Source: Pseudomonas sp. B21-023 (GTDB lineage Bacteria; Pseudomonadota; Gammaproteobacteria; Pseudomonadales; Pseudomonadaceae). From it: DNA of 64,000 nucleotides. The position numbers were made by a program, and so were the translations under genes. The DNA is taken from positions 3,631,501 through 3,695,500 of the forward strand of contig NZ_CP087190.1 in assembly GCF_024749165.1 (NCBI RefSeq). Reading direction: 5' to 3'. Shown piece after piece: positions 41,486 to 50,398 of the stretch. Positions within the stretch are counted from its first letter, which is position 1. Each line of letters opens with the position of its first letter. The notes below the pieces were generated by a model. It was given only the letters and a program-made list of their open reading frames with translations, made no database searches and was not told where the DNA came from.

Positions 41486-43432
41486 ATGCGCCTCTTTCTC
41501 TGCGAAAAGCCCTCCCAGGCAAAAGACATCGCCAAGGTCCTCGGCGCCCAGCGCCGCGGCGATGGCTGCTGGCAGGGCACCGATGTCTGCGTGACCTGGT
41601 GCATCGGCCACCTGCTGGAGACCGCCCCGCCGGACAGCTACGACGAGCGCTACAAACGCTGGACCCTCGAAGACCTGCCGATCATCCCGCAAAAGTGGAA
41701 GATGACCGTCAAGCCCAAGACCGCCAGCCAGTACAAGGCAGTCAAGCGTCTGCTGGGCGAAGCCCGGGAACTGGTGATCGCCACCGATGCCGACCGCGAG
41801 GGCGAGATGATTGCCCGCGAACTGGTCGAGCACTGCCGTTACGGCGGGCCGATCCAGCGCCTGTGGCTGTCGGCGCTGGACGATGCCTCGATCCGCAAGG
41901 CGCTCGGGCGCCTGCTGCCCGGCCAGGAGACCTTCAGCCTCTACCATTCGGCCCTGGGCCGCTCGCGGGCCGACTGGCTGATCGGCATGAACATGAGCCG
42001 CCTGTTCACCCTGCTCGGCCGCCAGTCCGGCTACCAGGGCGTACTGCCAGTGGGCCGGGTGCAGACCCCGACACTGCGCCTGGTGGTGGACCGCGACCGC
42101 AGCATCGCCGACTTCGTGCCCATGCCGTTCTGGGCCATCGACGTGCAACTGGAAAGCGCGGGCGCCGTGTTCAACGCCCAGTGGCGCGCCCCCGGGGACG
42201 CCTGCGACGATCAGGGCCGCTGCCTGAAGCAGGACATGGCGCAACAAGCCGCGGCCGACATGCAGGCCGCAGGTAGCGCCCGGGTGCTGAAGATCGCCAC
42301 CGAACGGGTTCGCGAGGCCGCGCCGCTGCCCTTCGACCTCGGCACCCTGCAGGAGGTGTGCTCGAAGAAGCTCGGCCTCGGCGCCCAGGAAACCCTGGAT
42401 ATCGCCCAAGCCCTGTACGAGACCCACAAGCTCATCACCTACCCGCGCAGCGACAGCGGTTATCTGCCCCTCAGCCAGCATGGCGAGGCACCTGCCATAC
42501 TCGCAGCCTTGCATCGCGCCGACAGCAGCCTCGCGCCACTGCGGGATTACCTGGACCCACAGCGCCGTTCGCGGGCGTGGAACGACCAGAAGGTCAGCGC
42601 CCACCACGGCATCATCCCCACCGCCGCCGCCAGTGACCCGGCGCGCCTGCCACCCAAGTACAAGGCGGTGTATACCCTGATCCGCGCCCGCTACCTGGCG
42701 CAGTTCCTGCCCAACCACGAGTACGACCGCACCCAGGCCGAGTTCGATTGTGCCGGCCATGCGCTACGCGCGGTGGGCAAGCAGATTGTTGAGCCCGGCT
42801 GGCGCCGTGCGCTGCCCGAGGCATTGACTCCGGCCAAGGGTCGCGAGGCGCCACCGGCCCAGGTGCTGCCGGCGTTGCGCGAAGGCCAGGACTGCACCGT
42901 GCGGGACCTGCAACTGAAAGACCTGTGGACCCAGCCACCCAAGCCTTTCACCGAAGGCGACCTGATCAAGGCGATGAAAAACGTCGCCAAGCTGGTGGAC
43001 GACCCCAGGCTCAAGCAGAAGCTCAAGGAAACCACCGGCATCGGAACCGAGGCGACTCGCGCCAGCATCATCCAGGGCTTGCTCGACCGTGGCTACCTGG
43101 TCAAGAACGGCAAGGCCCTCGCGGCCACACCCGCCGCCTTCAGCCTGATCGACGCCGTGCCCCGGGCCATCGCCGACCCCGGCACCACGGCGATCTGGGA
43201 ACAGGCGCTGGACATGGTGCAGAGCGGGGAAATGAGCCTGGAGGAGTTCGTCGCCCGGCAATCGGCGTGGATGGGCAAGCTGGTGCAACGTTGCAGCGGC
43301 ATGCGCCTGACCATCAGCGGGCCGGCGGCGGGCAAGGCTGCGACGCCATGGAAAAAGAAGCGTAAAAGCGCGGCCAAGGGCAAAGCCGCAGCCAGCAAAC
43401 CCCGGCAGACGCGCCGCAAGGCGGCGACCTAA
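41486..43432 (+). CDS. topB: DNA topoisomerase III
   Basis: A 648-residue type IA topoisomerase. TOPRIM motif is RLFLCEKPSQAKDIAKVLG with DADREGEMIAREL; active-site Tyr319 is in LITYPRSDSGYL. The C-terminus is a Lys/Arg/Ala-rich tail (from about residue 610). It decatenates DNA. The start at ATG 41486 gives the standard N-terminus. Divergent from the lipase gene. Confidence 0.95.
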   Translation: MRLFLCEKPSQAKDIAKVLGAQRRGDGCWQGTDVCVTWCIGHLLETAPPDSYDERYKRWTLEDLPIIPQKWKMTVKPKTASQYKAVKRLLGEARELVIATDADREGEMIARELVEHCRYGGPIQRLWLSALDDASIRKALGRLLPGQETFSLYHSALGRSRADWLIGMNMSRLFTLLGRQSGYQGVLPVGRVQTPTLRLVVDRDRSIADFVPMPFWAIDVQLESAGAVFNAQWRAPGDACDDQGRCLKQDMAQQAAADMQAAGSARVLKIATERVREAAPLPFDLGTLQEVCSKKLGLGAQETLDIAQALYETHKLITYPRSDSGYLPLSQHGEAPAILAALHRADSSLAPLRDYLDPQRRSRAWNDQKVSAHHGIIPTAAASDPARLPPKYKAVYTLIRARYLAQFLPNHEYDRTQAEFDCAGHALRAVGKQIVEPGWRRALPEALTPAKGREAPPAQVLPALREGQDCTVRDLQLKDLWTQPPKPFTEGDLIKAMKNVAKLVDDPRLKQKLKETTGIGTEATRASIIQGLLDRGYLVKNGKALAATPAAFSLIDAVPRAIADPGTTAIWEQALDMVQSGEMSLEEFVARQSAWMGKLVQRCSGMRLTISGPAAGKAATPWKKKRKSAAKGKAAASKPRQTRRKAAT

Positions 43433-43462
43433 CGCCTCGCGAGGGCATCCCCGACTGGCGCC

Positions 43463-43493
43463 ATGAAAATCCTCTGCTATTTTTTCATGAAAA
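43463..43493. promoter_or_regulatory. candidate operator upstream of the putrescine-type cluster
   Basis: TTTTCATGAAAA (43482-43493) is a perfect 12-base palindrome. ATGAAAAT (43463-43470) and ATTTTTTCAT (43479-43488) form a second, overlapping inverted repeat. They lie 31-61 bases before the first gene and could bind the XRE-cupin regulator encoded within the cluster. Confidence 0.4.
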
Positions 43494-43523
43494 TAATCAG
43501 AAAAAATTTCACGAGGCCCCGAC

Positions 43524-44813
43524 ATGTTCAAGCAATCCGCCCAGCACGTCGCCAGCTACTACGCCCGCACCTACCCCGCCACTATCCCCTTGCGCCCCAC
43601 CCTACAGGGCGCCCACGACACCGACGTCCTGATCGTCGGTGCCGGCTTCAGCGGCCTGCATACGGCCTTGCGCCTGGCATTGGCCGGCCAGCGCGTCACC
43701 CTGCTGGAAGCCAGCCGGGTGGCCTGGGCCGCCTCGGGCCGCAACGGTGGCCAGGCACTGCCGGGCTGGTCGTGCGACATGCCCCCGTTGGAGCGAGCCC
43801 TGGGCCTGGAGCGCAGCCGGCGCCTCTGGGACAGCATGTGCTGGGCCGCCCGCGAGCTGCACGAACTGCCCCAGCGCCATGGCTTCGACGTCGATTATCG
43901 CCTGGGAAGCCTGTGGACCGCCGTGTTGCCGCGCCGCGTAAAACTGCTGGAGGAGGCCCGGCGTGAAGCACAGGAGAAGTTCGACTACGACTGCCTGCGC
44001 CTGATCGGCCGCGAGGAACTGCCCGAGTGGATCGACAGCCCCCGCTACCAGGCCGCGCTGTACGATCCCAATGGCGCCCACCTCAACCCGCTGAAGCTGG
44101 CCCAGGGCCTGGCCGGCGTGATCGAAGCGAACGGCGGGCGGATCTACGAGCAGAGCCAGGTGATCGATTACCAGGAACACGCCGGCGGCTTCGTCGCCCG
44201 CACCGATCAGGGCGAGGTGCGCAGCCGCGTAATGGTGCTCGCCTGCAACGCCTACATCGACCGCCTCGACCGCGCGCTCTCGCGTCGCCTGCTGCCGGTG
44301 GGCTCCTACCAGGTGGCCACGGCGCCGCTGGACGCCGACTTCGCCGCCTCGCTGCTGCCGCGCAACAGCTGCGTGATCGACAACCAGTTCGTCCCCGACT
44401 ATTTCCGCCTCACCCCCGACCACCGTCTGCTGTTCGGCGGTGGCTGCACGTACCTCGGTGGTATCCCCAAGGACGTCGCCGGCGCCACCCGGCCGTACCT
44501 GGAGCGGGTGTTCCCACAATTGCGAGGGGTAGCCATCGAGCATGCCTGGGGCGGCCACATCGATTGCAGCATCCAGCGCACGCCGGATATCGGTCGCCAA
44601 GGCCAACGTTACTGGCTGCAGGGTTTTTCCGGCCACGGCGTACTGCCGACCCTGGCTGGTGCACGCGCGGTCAGCGACGCAATCCTCGGTGACGACGAGC
44701 TGCTGAAGCTGTACCAGGCCATCGACAATGGCCGTTTCCCAGGCGGCGACCTGCTGGCCGCGCCGCTGGAAGCGGCTGCGAAGGCCTGGTACAGGATGCG
44801 CGATCATGTCTGA
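43524..44813 (+). CDS. FAD-dependent amine oxidase, PuuB-like (gamma-glutamylputrescine oxidase type)
   Basis: A 429-residue DAO-family flavoprotein. FAD site is DVLIVGAGFSGLHTALRLAL (about residues 34-53); NGGQALPGWS follows; the C-terminal NGRFPGGDLLAAPL end is typical of PuuB relatives. PuuB oxidises gamma-glutamylputrescine; the exact amine here is not shown. It overlaps the regulator gene and is upstream of a glutamine-synthetase-like gene, mirroring puuB-puuR-puuA. Confidence 0.82.
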   Translation: MFKQSAQHVASYYARTYPATIPLRPTLQGAHDTDVLIVGAGFSGLHTALRLALAGQRVTLLEASRVAWAASGRNGGQALPGWSCDMPPLERALGLERSRRLWDSMCWAARELHELPQRHGFDVDYRLGSLWTAVLPRRVKLLEEARREAQEKFDYDCLRLIGREELPEWIDSPRYQAALYDPNGAHLNPLKLAQGLAGVIEANGGRIYEQSQVIDYQEHAGGFVARTDQGEVRSRVMVLACNAYIDRLDRALSRRLLPVGSYQVATAPLDADFAASLLPRNSCVIDNQFVPDYFRLTPDHRLLFGGGCTYLGGIPKDVAGATRPYLERVFPQLRGVAIEHAWGGHIDCSIQRTPDIGRQGQRYWLQGFSGHGVLPTLAGARAVSDAILGDDELLKLYQAIDNGRFPGGDLLAAPLEAAAKAWYRMRDHV

Positions 44814-45357
44814 CGATACCCACGCCCTCGCCCGTCAGGTGCGCGACCTGCGCAAGCACCGCGGCCTGACCCTTGACGAGCTGGCAACTCGGGTCAACCG
44901 CTCGCTGGGCTTCCTCTCCCAGGTCGAACGCGGCCTGTCGCGGCCCACGGTGGCTGACCTGACCGCCATCAGCGAAGCGCTGCACGTGCCTACCACCTAT
45001 TTCTACCAGGCCGTGCCGCCCCGAGAGATCGACTGGGTGACCCGCCCCGACGAGCGGCGCACCCTGTACTACGCCGCCGGGATCACCGACGTGTTGGTCT
45101 CGCCGACGCTAAGTGGCCGCTTCGCCATGCTCGAAAGCCACCTGGCGCCCGGCGCCAGCAGTGGCGAGGGGCATCTGGACGACAGCTCGGAACAAGGCGG
45201 TTTCGTCCTTGAGGGCGAGCTGACCTTGTGGCTCGAAGGCCAGGACGGCGCCGTCACCCTGATCCCCAACGACAGCTTCCAGCTGCCACCCCACAGCCAG
45301 TTCCGCTACGCCAACCTGACCGCCCGAACGACCCGGGTTCTCTGGGTCTTCCGTTGA
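44806..45357 (+). CDS. XRE-cupin regulator, PuuR-like
   Basis: A 183-residue regulator with HTH (residues about 20-45: LTLDELATRVNRSLGFLSQV) and a C-terminal cupin (HLAPGASSGEGHLDD, GFVLEGELTLWLEG). This layout is that of PuuR, which represses putrescine genes until ligand binds the cupin. ATG 44806 overlaps the oxidase stop by eight bases. Confidence 0.82.
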   Translation: MSDDTHALARQVRDLRKHRGLTLDELATRVNRSLGFLSQVERGLSRPTVADLTAISEALHVPTTYFYQAVPPREIDWVTRPDERRTLYYAAGITDVLVSPTLSGRFAMLESHLAPGASSGEGHLDDSSEQGGFVLEGELTLWLEGQDGAVTLIPNDSFQLPPHSQFRYANLTARTTRVLWVFR

Positions 45358-45361
45358 GAGC

Positions 45362-46720
45362 ATGCCAATGACAAGTACAACAGGCTTCCCCGATCTGCTC
45401 AGCGAAGTACGCGCCTTGCGCACCCGACACCCCGACGTGCGCTACGTCGACCTGATCAGCCTGGACATCCCCGGGCATTTCTACGGCAAGCGCTATCCCA
45501 TCGACATGCTGGAAAAAGTCGCCGCCGGCAGCCCGCTCAAGCTGCCGCAGAACTGCGTACTGCTCGGCGTGCAGGGCGGGCTGTTCCCGATCGGCGACTA
45601 CTGCTTCAACGACGGCGACCCGGACGCCCCGCGCCGCCTGGTCCCCGGTACGCTCAAGCCGGTGACCTGGGAGCGAGAGCCGCTGGGGCAGATGCTGATC
45701 ACCTCGGACGGCACTGCGGCGCCCATCGAGTTCGAACCCCGCGAGGTGCTGGCCCGCGTCCTGCAACGCCTCGAATGCCGCGGCATCCGCCCGGTGGTGG
45801 CGTTCGAACTGGAGTTCTACCTGTTCGACCAAGCGTTGAAAGAGGGCTTGCCGCAGTTCCCCCGCGACCCGGTCAGTGGCGATGCCGACGACCAGCCGAA
45901 CATGCATATCGAGCGCCTGTCGCGCTTTGCCGATGTGCTGCGCGAAATGGTCGAGACTGCCAACATCCAGGGGGTGGACGCCAACGTCATTACCGCCGAA
46001 CTGGGTCCCGGCCAGTTCGAGATCAACTTCGGCCATTGCGACGATGGCCTGCGCGCCGCCGACTGGGCGGCACTGTTCTGCCGCAGCACCCAGGGCGTGG
46101 CGCGCAAGCACGGGCTGCGCGCCTCATTCATGAGCAAACCCTATCTGCACGCGCCGGGCAGCGGCATGCATGTGCATGTCAGCCTGTACGACCCGGCGGG
46201 CAACAACCTGTTGTCCGCCGATAACCAGCGGCCGCTGCGCCACGCCGTGGCCGGTTGCCTGGCGCTGCTGCCGCATTGCATGCCGATCTTCGCCGCCAAC
46301 CACAATGCGTTTCGCCGCTACGGGGCCATGGTCAACGCCGCCAGCCGCGCCAGCTGGGGCTTCGAGGATCGCGATGCCTGTATCCGTATCCCCGAGTCGG
46401 ATGCGCGCAACCTGCGGATCGAGCACCGGCTGGCCGGGGCGGATGCCAATCCGTACCTGGTGCTGGCGGCGATCCTGTGCGGCATGGAGCACGGGCTGGA
46501 TGCCGCGCAGGAACCCATTGCGCCGCTGAACGAGGACCGTGGCAGCGGGATCGATTTTCCCAAGGACATGCTCGGCGCGGTGGCAGCGATGCGTGGGCAT
46601 CCGGCGGTCAACGAGGGATTGGGCGCGGAGTTCGTGATGGTCTATTGCGAGAACAAGCGCCAGGACCATCTGGCGTTTCTCAATGAGGTCAGTGCGCGGG
46701 AATATCGCTGGTTCCTGTAA
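45362..46720 (+). CDS. glutamine-synthetase-like gamma-glutamylamine ligase (PuuA/PauA type)
   Basis: A 452-residue GS-superfamily ligase. ATP/metal motifs are present: VAFELEFYLFD, ELGPGQFEINFGHCDDGLRA, KPYLHAPGSGMHVHVSL and the R-rich IRIPESDARNLRIEHRLAGA. It lacks the full-length GlnA regulatory regions, and context with PuuB/PuuR-like genes suggests glutamylation of a polyamine or related amine. An alternative ATG is at 45368. Confidence 0.82.
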   Translation: MPMTSTTGFPDLLSEVRALRTRHPDVRYVDLISLDIPGHFYGKRYPIDMLEKVAAGSPLKLPQNCVLLGVQGGLFPIGDYCFNDGDPDAPRRLVPGTLKPVTWEREPLGQMLITSDGTAAPIEFEPREVLARVLQRLECRGIRPVVAFELEFYLFDQALKEGLPQFPRDPVSGDADDQPNMHIERLSRFADVLREMVETANIQGVDANVITAELGPGQFEINFGHCDDGLRAADWAALFCRSTQGVARKHGLRASFMSKPYLHAPGSGMHVHVSLYDPAGNNLLSADNQRPLRHAVAGCLALLPHCMPIFAANHNAFRRYGAMVNAASRASWGFEDRDACIRIPESDARNLRIEHRLAGADANPYLVLAAILCGMEHGLDAAQEPIAPLNEDRGSGIDFPKDMLGAVAAMRGHPAVNEGLGAEFVMVYCENKRQDHLAFLNEVSAREYRWFL

Positions 46721-46768
46721 GCTTCACCGGACTCATCATTGCCAAGCCCCACAGATGGACCGCGATCC

Positions 46769-46799
46769 CTGTGGGAGCCGGCTTGCCGACGATGAGGCC
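46769..46799. repeat. single REP unit
   Basis: CTGTGGGAGCCGGCTTGCCG followed by ACGATGAGGCC is one REP unit without a nearby partner, between the ligase gene and the TSUP gene. Confidence 0.6.
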
Positions 46800-46891
46800 A
46801 AAACTGGTAACACCGACCACAGGGCATTACCATGCACCACCTCTAGCGCGGCCTTTTGCCGCACCCTCCCGTCCAGCCTGCCCGTGCCCTC

Positions 46892-47665
46892 ATGCCTTTC
46901 GAACTCACCGTAGAACCGCTCACGCTGCTGATTCTCGCCCTGGTCGCCTTCGTCGCAGGCTTCATCGATGCCATCGCCGGCGGCGGCGGCCTGCTGACCA
47001 CCCCGGCGCTGCTCACCGCCGGCATGCCACCGCACCTGGTGCTGGGCACCAACAAGCTCAGCTCGACCTTCGGCGCCGCCACGGCCAGCATCACCTACTA
47101 CCGGCGCAAGCTGTTCCATCCGGCGCAGTGGCGCCTGGCGATTCTCGGCACGCTGGTGGGCGCGCTGATCGGTGCGGTGGTGGCTCACTACATGCCAGCC
47201 GAGTGGCTGAACAAGATGCTGCCGGTGATCGTGTTCGCTTGTGGCGTCTACCTGCTGTTCGGCGGTACACCGAAGGCGCCGGTGGACGCCGATGCGCCGA
47301 TCAAAAGGAAGTGGCAGTTTCCGCAGGGCTTCACCCTGGGCTTCTACGACGGCGTTGCCGGGCCGGGTACCGGTGCCTTCTGGACCGTGAGCACGTTGCT
47401 GCTCTATCCCATCGACCTGGTTCGGGCCAGTGGTGTGGCGCGCAGCATGAACTTTGTCAGCAACATTGCGGCGCTGACGGTGTTTGTCATTTCCGGGCAG
47501 GTGGATTACATCGTTGGGTTGTGCATGGGGGTGTCGGTGATGGTCGGGGCGTTTTTCGGGGCTCGGACGGCGATCAGTGGGGGCAGCAAGTTCATTCGGC
47601 CGGTGTTTATTACTGTGGTGCTGGCGTTGACTGTTCGGTTGGCTTGGCAGCATTGGTTTGGGTAG
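46892..47665 (+). CDS. TSUP family membrane transporter (YfcA-like)
   Basis: A 257-residue permease of the TauE/SafE (TSUP) family with about eight membrane segments. Seen: AGFIDAIAGGGGLLTTPALL and LGTNKLSSTFGAATASITYY in the first repeat and GFYDGVAGPGTGAF in the second, both conserved. Substrates in the family are sulfur-containing anions; not determined here. ATG 46892 gives the expected N-terminus. A hexanucleotide array begins six bases past the stop. Confidence 0.87.
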   Translation: MPFELTVEPLTLLILALVAFVAGFIDAIAGGGGLLTTPALLTAGMPPHLVLGTNKLSSTFGAATASITYYRRKLFHPAQWRLAILGTLVGALIGAVVAHYMPAEWLNKMLPVIVFACGVYLLFGGTPKAPVDADAPIKRKWQFPQGFTLGFYDGVAGPGTGAFWTVSTLLLYPIDLVRASGVARSMNFVSNIAALTVFVISGQVDYIVGLCMGVSVMVGAFFGARTAISGGSKFIRPVFITVVLALTVRLAWQHWFG

Positions 47666-47670
47666 GGATC

Positions 47671-47754
<84 letters not shown>

Positions 47755-47869
47755 GATTGTTTTGATTTTGCATACATATTCTTGAAATATGTCGACATCT
47801 AGTCACCTTTTCGCCTTTACGGCGACCTACTTTTGCTCTTGGGCAAAAGTAGGCAAAAACCGCTGGCTC

Positions 47870-48050
47870 CATTCATACGGCCCCTGCGCTGCGCTCCGGG
47901 GTTCCCTCGCTCCGTTCTTGCTCCCGTGGGTACCGCGCTGTACGCCCCATCCTGGGGCGCAGCGCTCGACGGCCATCCATGGCCGTCGCCCCACTACGCA
48001 AGAACTCCACTCGGCCTCCTGAAGTCGCAATTGGCGGCGCCTGGACTATT
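47870..48050 (+). repeat. dispersed repeat, copy 1
   Basis: Shared blocks with copy 2 (inverted) include GGTTCCCTC, CCCATCCTGGG, a GGCCATCCATGGCCGTC-type palindrome and GGCCTCCTGAAGTCGC. It is flanked by the two hexamer arrays. Confidence 0.6.
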
Positions 48051-48060
48051 GCGCGCTTAG

Positions 48061-48088
48061 AAGCAAGAGCAAGAGCAAGAGCAAGAAG
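48061..48088. repeat. short AAGAGC hexamer array
   Basis: Three perfect AAGAGC units (48065-48082) with degenerate flanks. On the other strand the unit is GCTCTT, close to the array at 47671-47754. Confidence 0.7.
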
Positions 48089-48142
48089 TGCGGAGTTAGT
48101 TGTTTTAACATTAGTTATGTATTGGCTGTTCCGACCCCTTCT

Positions 48143-48209
48143 CGGGGCAAGCCCGCTCCTACAGGGTTGTATATAAAGGCGACTATTGCGTGGGAGCGGG
48201 CTTGCCCCG
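48143..48209. repeat. REP palindrome
   Basis: CGGGGCAAGCCCGCTCC and GGAGCGGGCTTGCCCCG are exact inverted arms around a 33-base AT-rich centre. Confidence 0.8.
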
Positions 48210-48259
48210 CGATGCGATCTAGAGATTAATTAAGTTTAAACTAGCGACAGCTGCGTCAG

Positions 48260-48425
48260 TGCAGGCGCCGCCCGTAACTTCGCGACTTCAGGAGGCCGAA
48301 CGCAGGCCTTGCGGAGGGAGGTGACGGGCATGGATGCCCGTCAAGCGCTGGGGCCCAGGATGGGCCCTGCAGCGCGGCCCTCCTGGGAGTAAGGCCGGAG
48401 TGAGGGAACCCGAAGCCGACCATGA
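48260..48425 (-). repeat. dispersed repeat, copy 2 (inverted relative to copy 1)
   Basis: Read on the minus strand it shows GGGTTCCCTCACTCCG, CCGCGCTGCAGGGCCCATCC, GACGGGCATCCATGCCCGTC and GGCCTCCTGAAGTCGC in the same order as copy 1. It precedes the RHS gene. Confidence 0.6.
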
Positions 48426-48509
48426 ACCGTACCTAGTAAATTTGCCAGTAGGCTGTTCCCGCAGAATGAGTGAGTCTACTGCTGTTCTTTCAGTGTTCTG
48501 GAGGTGGCC

Positions 48510-49364
48510 ATGCGTAGCAGCGAGCAAAAGACCAAGATCGGTGCATGGATGCTGATAGCCGACACCCTGGGCTCGACTGTAGGAGCTCGACATTCCACAA
48601 CACTCGATGCCCTTGTCTACATGCCCTTCGGCTTCAGTACCAAGGCCATGCGTGTTCAGATCATGCGGGGTTTCACTGGCCAACACCGCGAGGCAGACAC
48701 CGGCTATTACCTGTTGGGTAATGGTTACAGGGTCTATGATCCCGTGCTGATGCGGTTTTACTCACCGGACAATTTGAGCCCCTTTGCACAAGGGGGAATC
48801 AACAGCTACGGCTATTGCGCAGGTGACCCAGTCAACAGCAGTGACCCATCCGGTCATGCCTCTGGCTTGAGGGCATCCTTTGGTATAGAGCCGCAATTCA
48901 AGTTGAGTGCCATCAAAGCCACCGACAACGCGCCGGAAACTCGCCAATACGCCGGCTGGCACTTGAATAACGAGGCGACTGGCTGGGACGCGAAGATGGC
49001 AATCAAACTACCGAAGCGCCTGATCGACGCAAAATACTATCAACGGGAACTTCAGATGTCTCGCGTAGGCCAGTCAAATATTTCCGGATGGTACGCCAAA
49101 TACAAACTACGGAAGACCGAAAGAAAAATCAACACGACCCACGAGAGGCTACAACATCTAAAAAATTCTTTACCCGAACAAGCGACTGCGATTTCAAGTA
49201 TGATTTTTTCAATGTCGACCAGACCACCCACTTATGGACGAGCATTGGAAGATCCGCCCGCCTATGGAGTTGCTGCCCCCGAGGCAAACAATATGCTGCG
49301 CTTCCAGAAGCTTATATTAACCGACGCCCCTCCCGCTTACGAGATCAGACGAAGCTCTGTCTAG
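48510..49364 (+). CDS. orphan RHS repeat-associated core protein with PPxY tail
   Basis: A 284-residue protein. Residues about 54-117 are the RHS-associated core (GFTGQHREADTGYYLLGNGY, RFYSPDNLSPFAQGGINSYG, DPVNSSDPSGH). It lacks the long YD-repeat shell of full Rhs toxins, so it is a stand-alone core with its own C-terminal domain. The last 46 residues contain PPTY (239-242), PPAY (249-252) and PPAY (274-277). ATG 48510 follows GGAGG. Less GC-rich after the core. Orphans of this size are frequent in P. putida genomes as I recall; function unknown. Confidence 0.72.
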   Translation: MRSSEQKTKIGAWMLIADTLGSTVGARHSTTLDALVYMPFGFSTKAMRVQIMRGFTGQHREADTGYYLLGNGYRVYDPVLMRFYSPDNLSPFAQGGINSYGYCAGDPVNSSDPSGHASGLRASFGIEPQFKLSAIKATDNAPETRQYAGWHLNNEATGWDAKMAIKLPKRLIDAKYYQRELQMSRVGQSNISGWYAKYKLRKTERKINTTHERLQHLKNSLPEQATAISSMIFSMSTRPPTYGRALEDPPAYGVAAPEANNMLRFQKLILTDAPPAYEIRRSSV

Positions 49365-49460
49365 TGTCCTGTCTCGGAAATAAGCTGTTCTCTTTTGGCG
49401 GCGCCTTGGCCGAACACCCAAGCCACTCGCCAAAAGAGAACGTATTTCCGAGGCCGGACA
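49365..49460. repeat. long hairpin after the RHS gene
   Basis: Left arm 49365-49400 and right arm 49428-49460 share TCGGAAATA and GTTCTCTTTTGGCG with their complements, about 33 bases with few mismatches around a 27-base loop. It could end the RHS transcript or be a small MITE-like element. Confidence 0.65.
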
Positions 49461-49531
49461 ATAGTGCATATCTATTGATATGGGATGCAGACTTTAAACT
49501 GATAGATCAAGCCCCGTAGAATGAGCAGCAC

Positions 49532-50362
49532 TCACCTCTGCAGCACAGGCTCAGGCAAGCCCAACCGCCGAGCAACATACAGATCAATCAGATACCGAGC
49601 AATCGACCGCCCCGCCGGCAAAGGCGGCAACGCATGCACATCGAACCACCGCGCATCCTCGATCTCATCCGCCTGCATGACAATCTCCCCCCCAGCGTAC
49701 TCAGCATGAAACCCGAGCATCATCGAATGCGGAAACGGCCAGCACTGGCTGCCGACGTACTGGATGTTCTTCACCTCCACCGCCACCTCCTCACGCACCT
49801 CGCGCACCAGGCAATCCTCGGCCGACTCCCCCGGCTCGGCGAAGCCCGCCAGGGTGCTGTAGACCCCACTGACGAAACGCGGCGAACGGGCCAGCAGCAC
49901 CTCGTCCCCCCGAGTGATCAGCACGATCATGCTCGGTGAAATCCGCGGATAGCTGCGCAGGTCGCACGGCTGGCAATACATCGCCCGCTCCCAGCGGATC
50001 TGCGCCATCGGCTGGCCACAGCTGCCGCAAAAACGGTGCTCGCGGGCCCAGGTGCCGATCTGCGCGGCATAACCAAGTACCTTGTACGTATCGAAATCGC
50101 CTTCGAGCATGAAGCGGCGCAGCCCCTGCCAGCCACACCCCGGCACTTCGCTGGCGCTGCGTAGCTCCAGCAGGAACACCGGCTCGCCGTCCAGGTGTCC
50201 GATGCCATGCTCGCACAACACGTCCAGGTCCTGGCGCTTGAGCCAGTCGCGAGGGAACAACGCGCCGTTGGCGTCCATCAGGAACCCGTCCGGGCTGCGG
50301 GCGACGGCCAGTCCGCCGGAAATCTGCGGGTCGAGTACTGCGGTTGTCCAGCGTGCTGACAT
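49532..50362 (-). CDS. nudC: NAD(+)/NADH pyrophosphatase NudC
   Basis: A 276-residue Nudix enzyme that cleaves NADH and removes NAD caps from RNA 5' ends. Zinc site CGSC...CQPC spans residues about 113-132; the Nudix box runs [20 protein letters not shown], followed by [11 protein letters not shown], the SQPWPFPxS-type NudC signature with Cys at the usual Pro position. The gene at 50399 lies upstream on the same strand. Confidence 0.95.
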   Translation of the reverse strand: MSARWTTAVLDPQISGGLAVARSPDGFLMDANGALFPRDWLKRQDLDVLCEHGIGHLDGEPVFLLELRSASEVPGCGWQGLRRFMLEGDFDTYKVLGYAAQIGTWAREHRFCGSCGQPMAQIRWERAMYCQPCDLRSYPRISPSMIVLITRGDEVLLARSPRFVSGVYSTLAGFAEPGESAEDCLVREVREEVAVEVKNIQYVGSQCWPFPHSMMLGFHAEYAGGEIVMQADEIEDARWFDVHALPPLPAGRSIARYLIDLYVARRLGLPEPVLQR

Positions 50363-50398
50363 GGTTTCGGGTCCCTAGATGGCGCCCGCCACTGTCAG

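Larger units (their letters stand above)
47755..48509. other. repeat-rich region without a convincing gene
   Basis: Holds a perfect hairpin CCTACTTTTGC/GCAAAAGTAGG (47826-47853), two diverged inverted copies of a ~180-base repeat, a short AAGAGC array and a REP palindrome. Frames here are Arg/Ser/Gly-rich products of the repeats and look non-coding. Confidence 0.6.
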
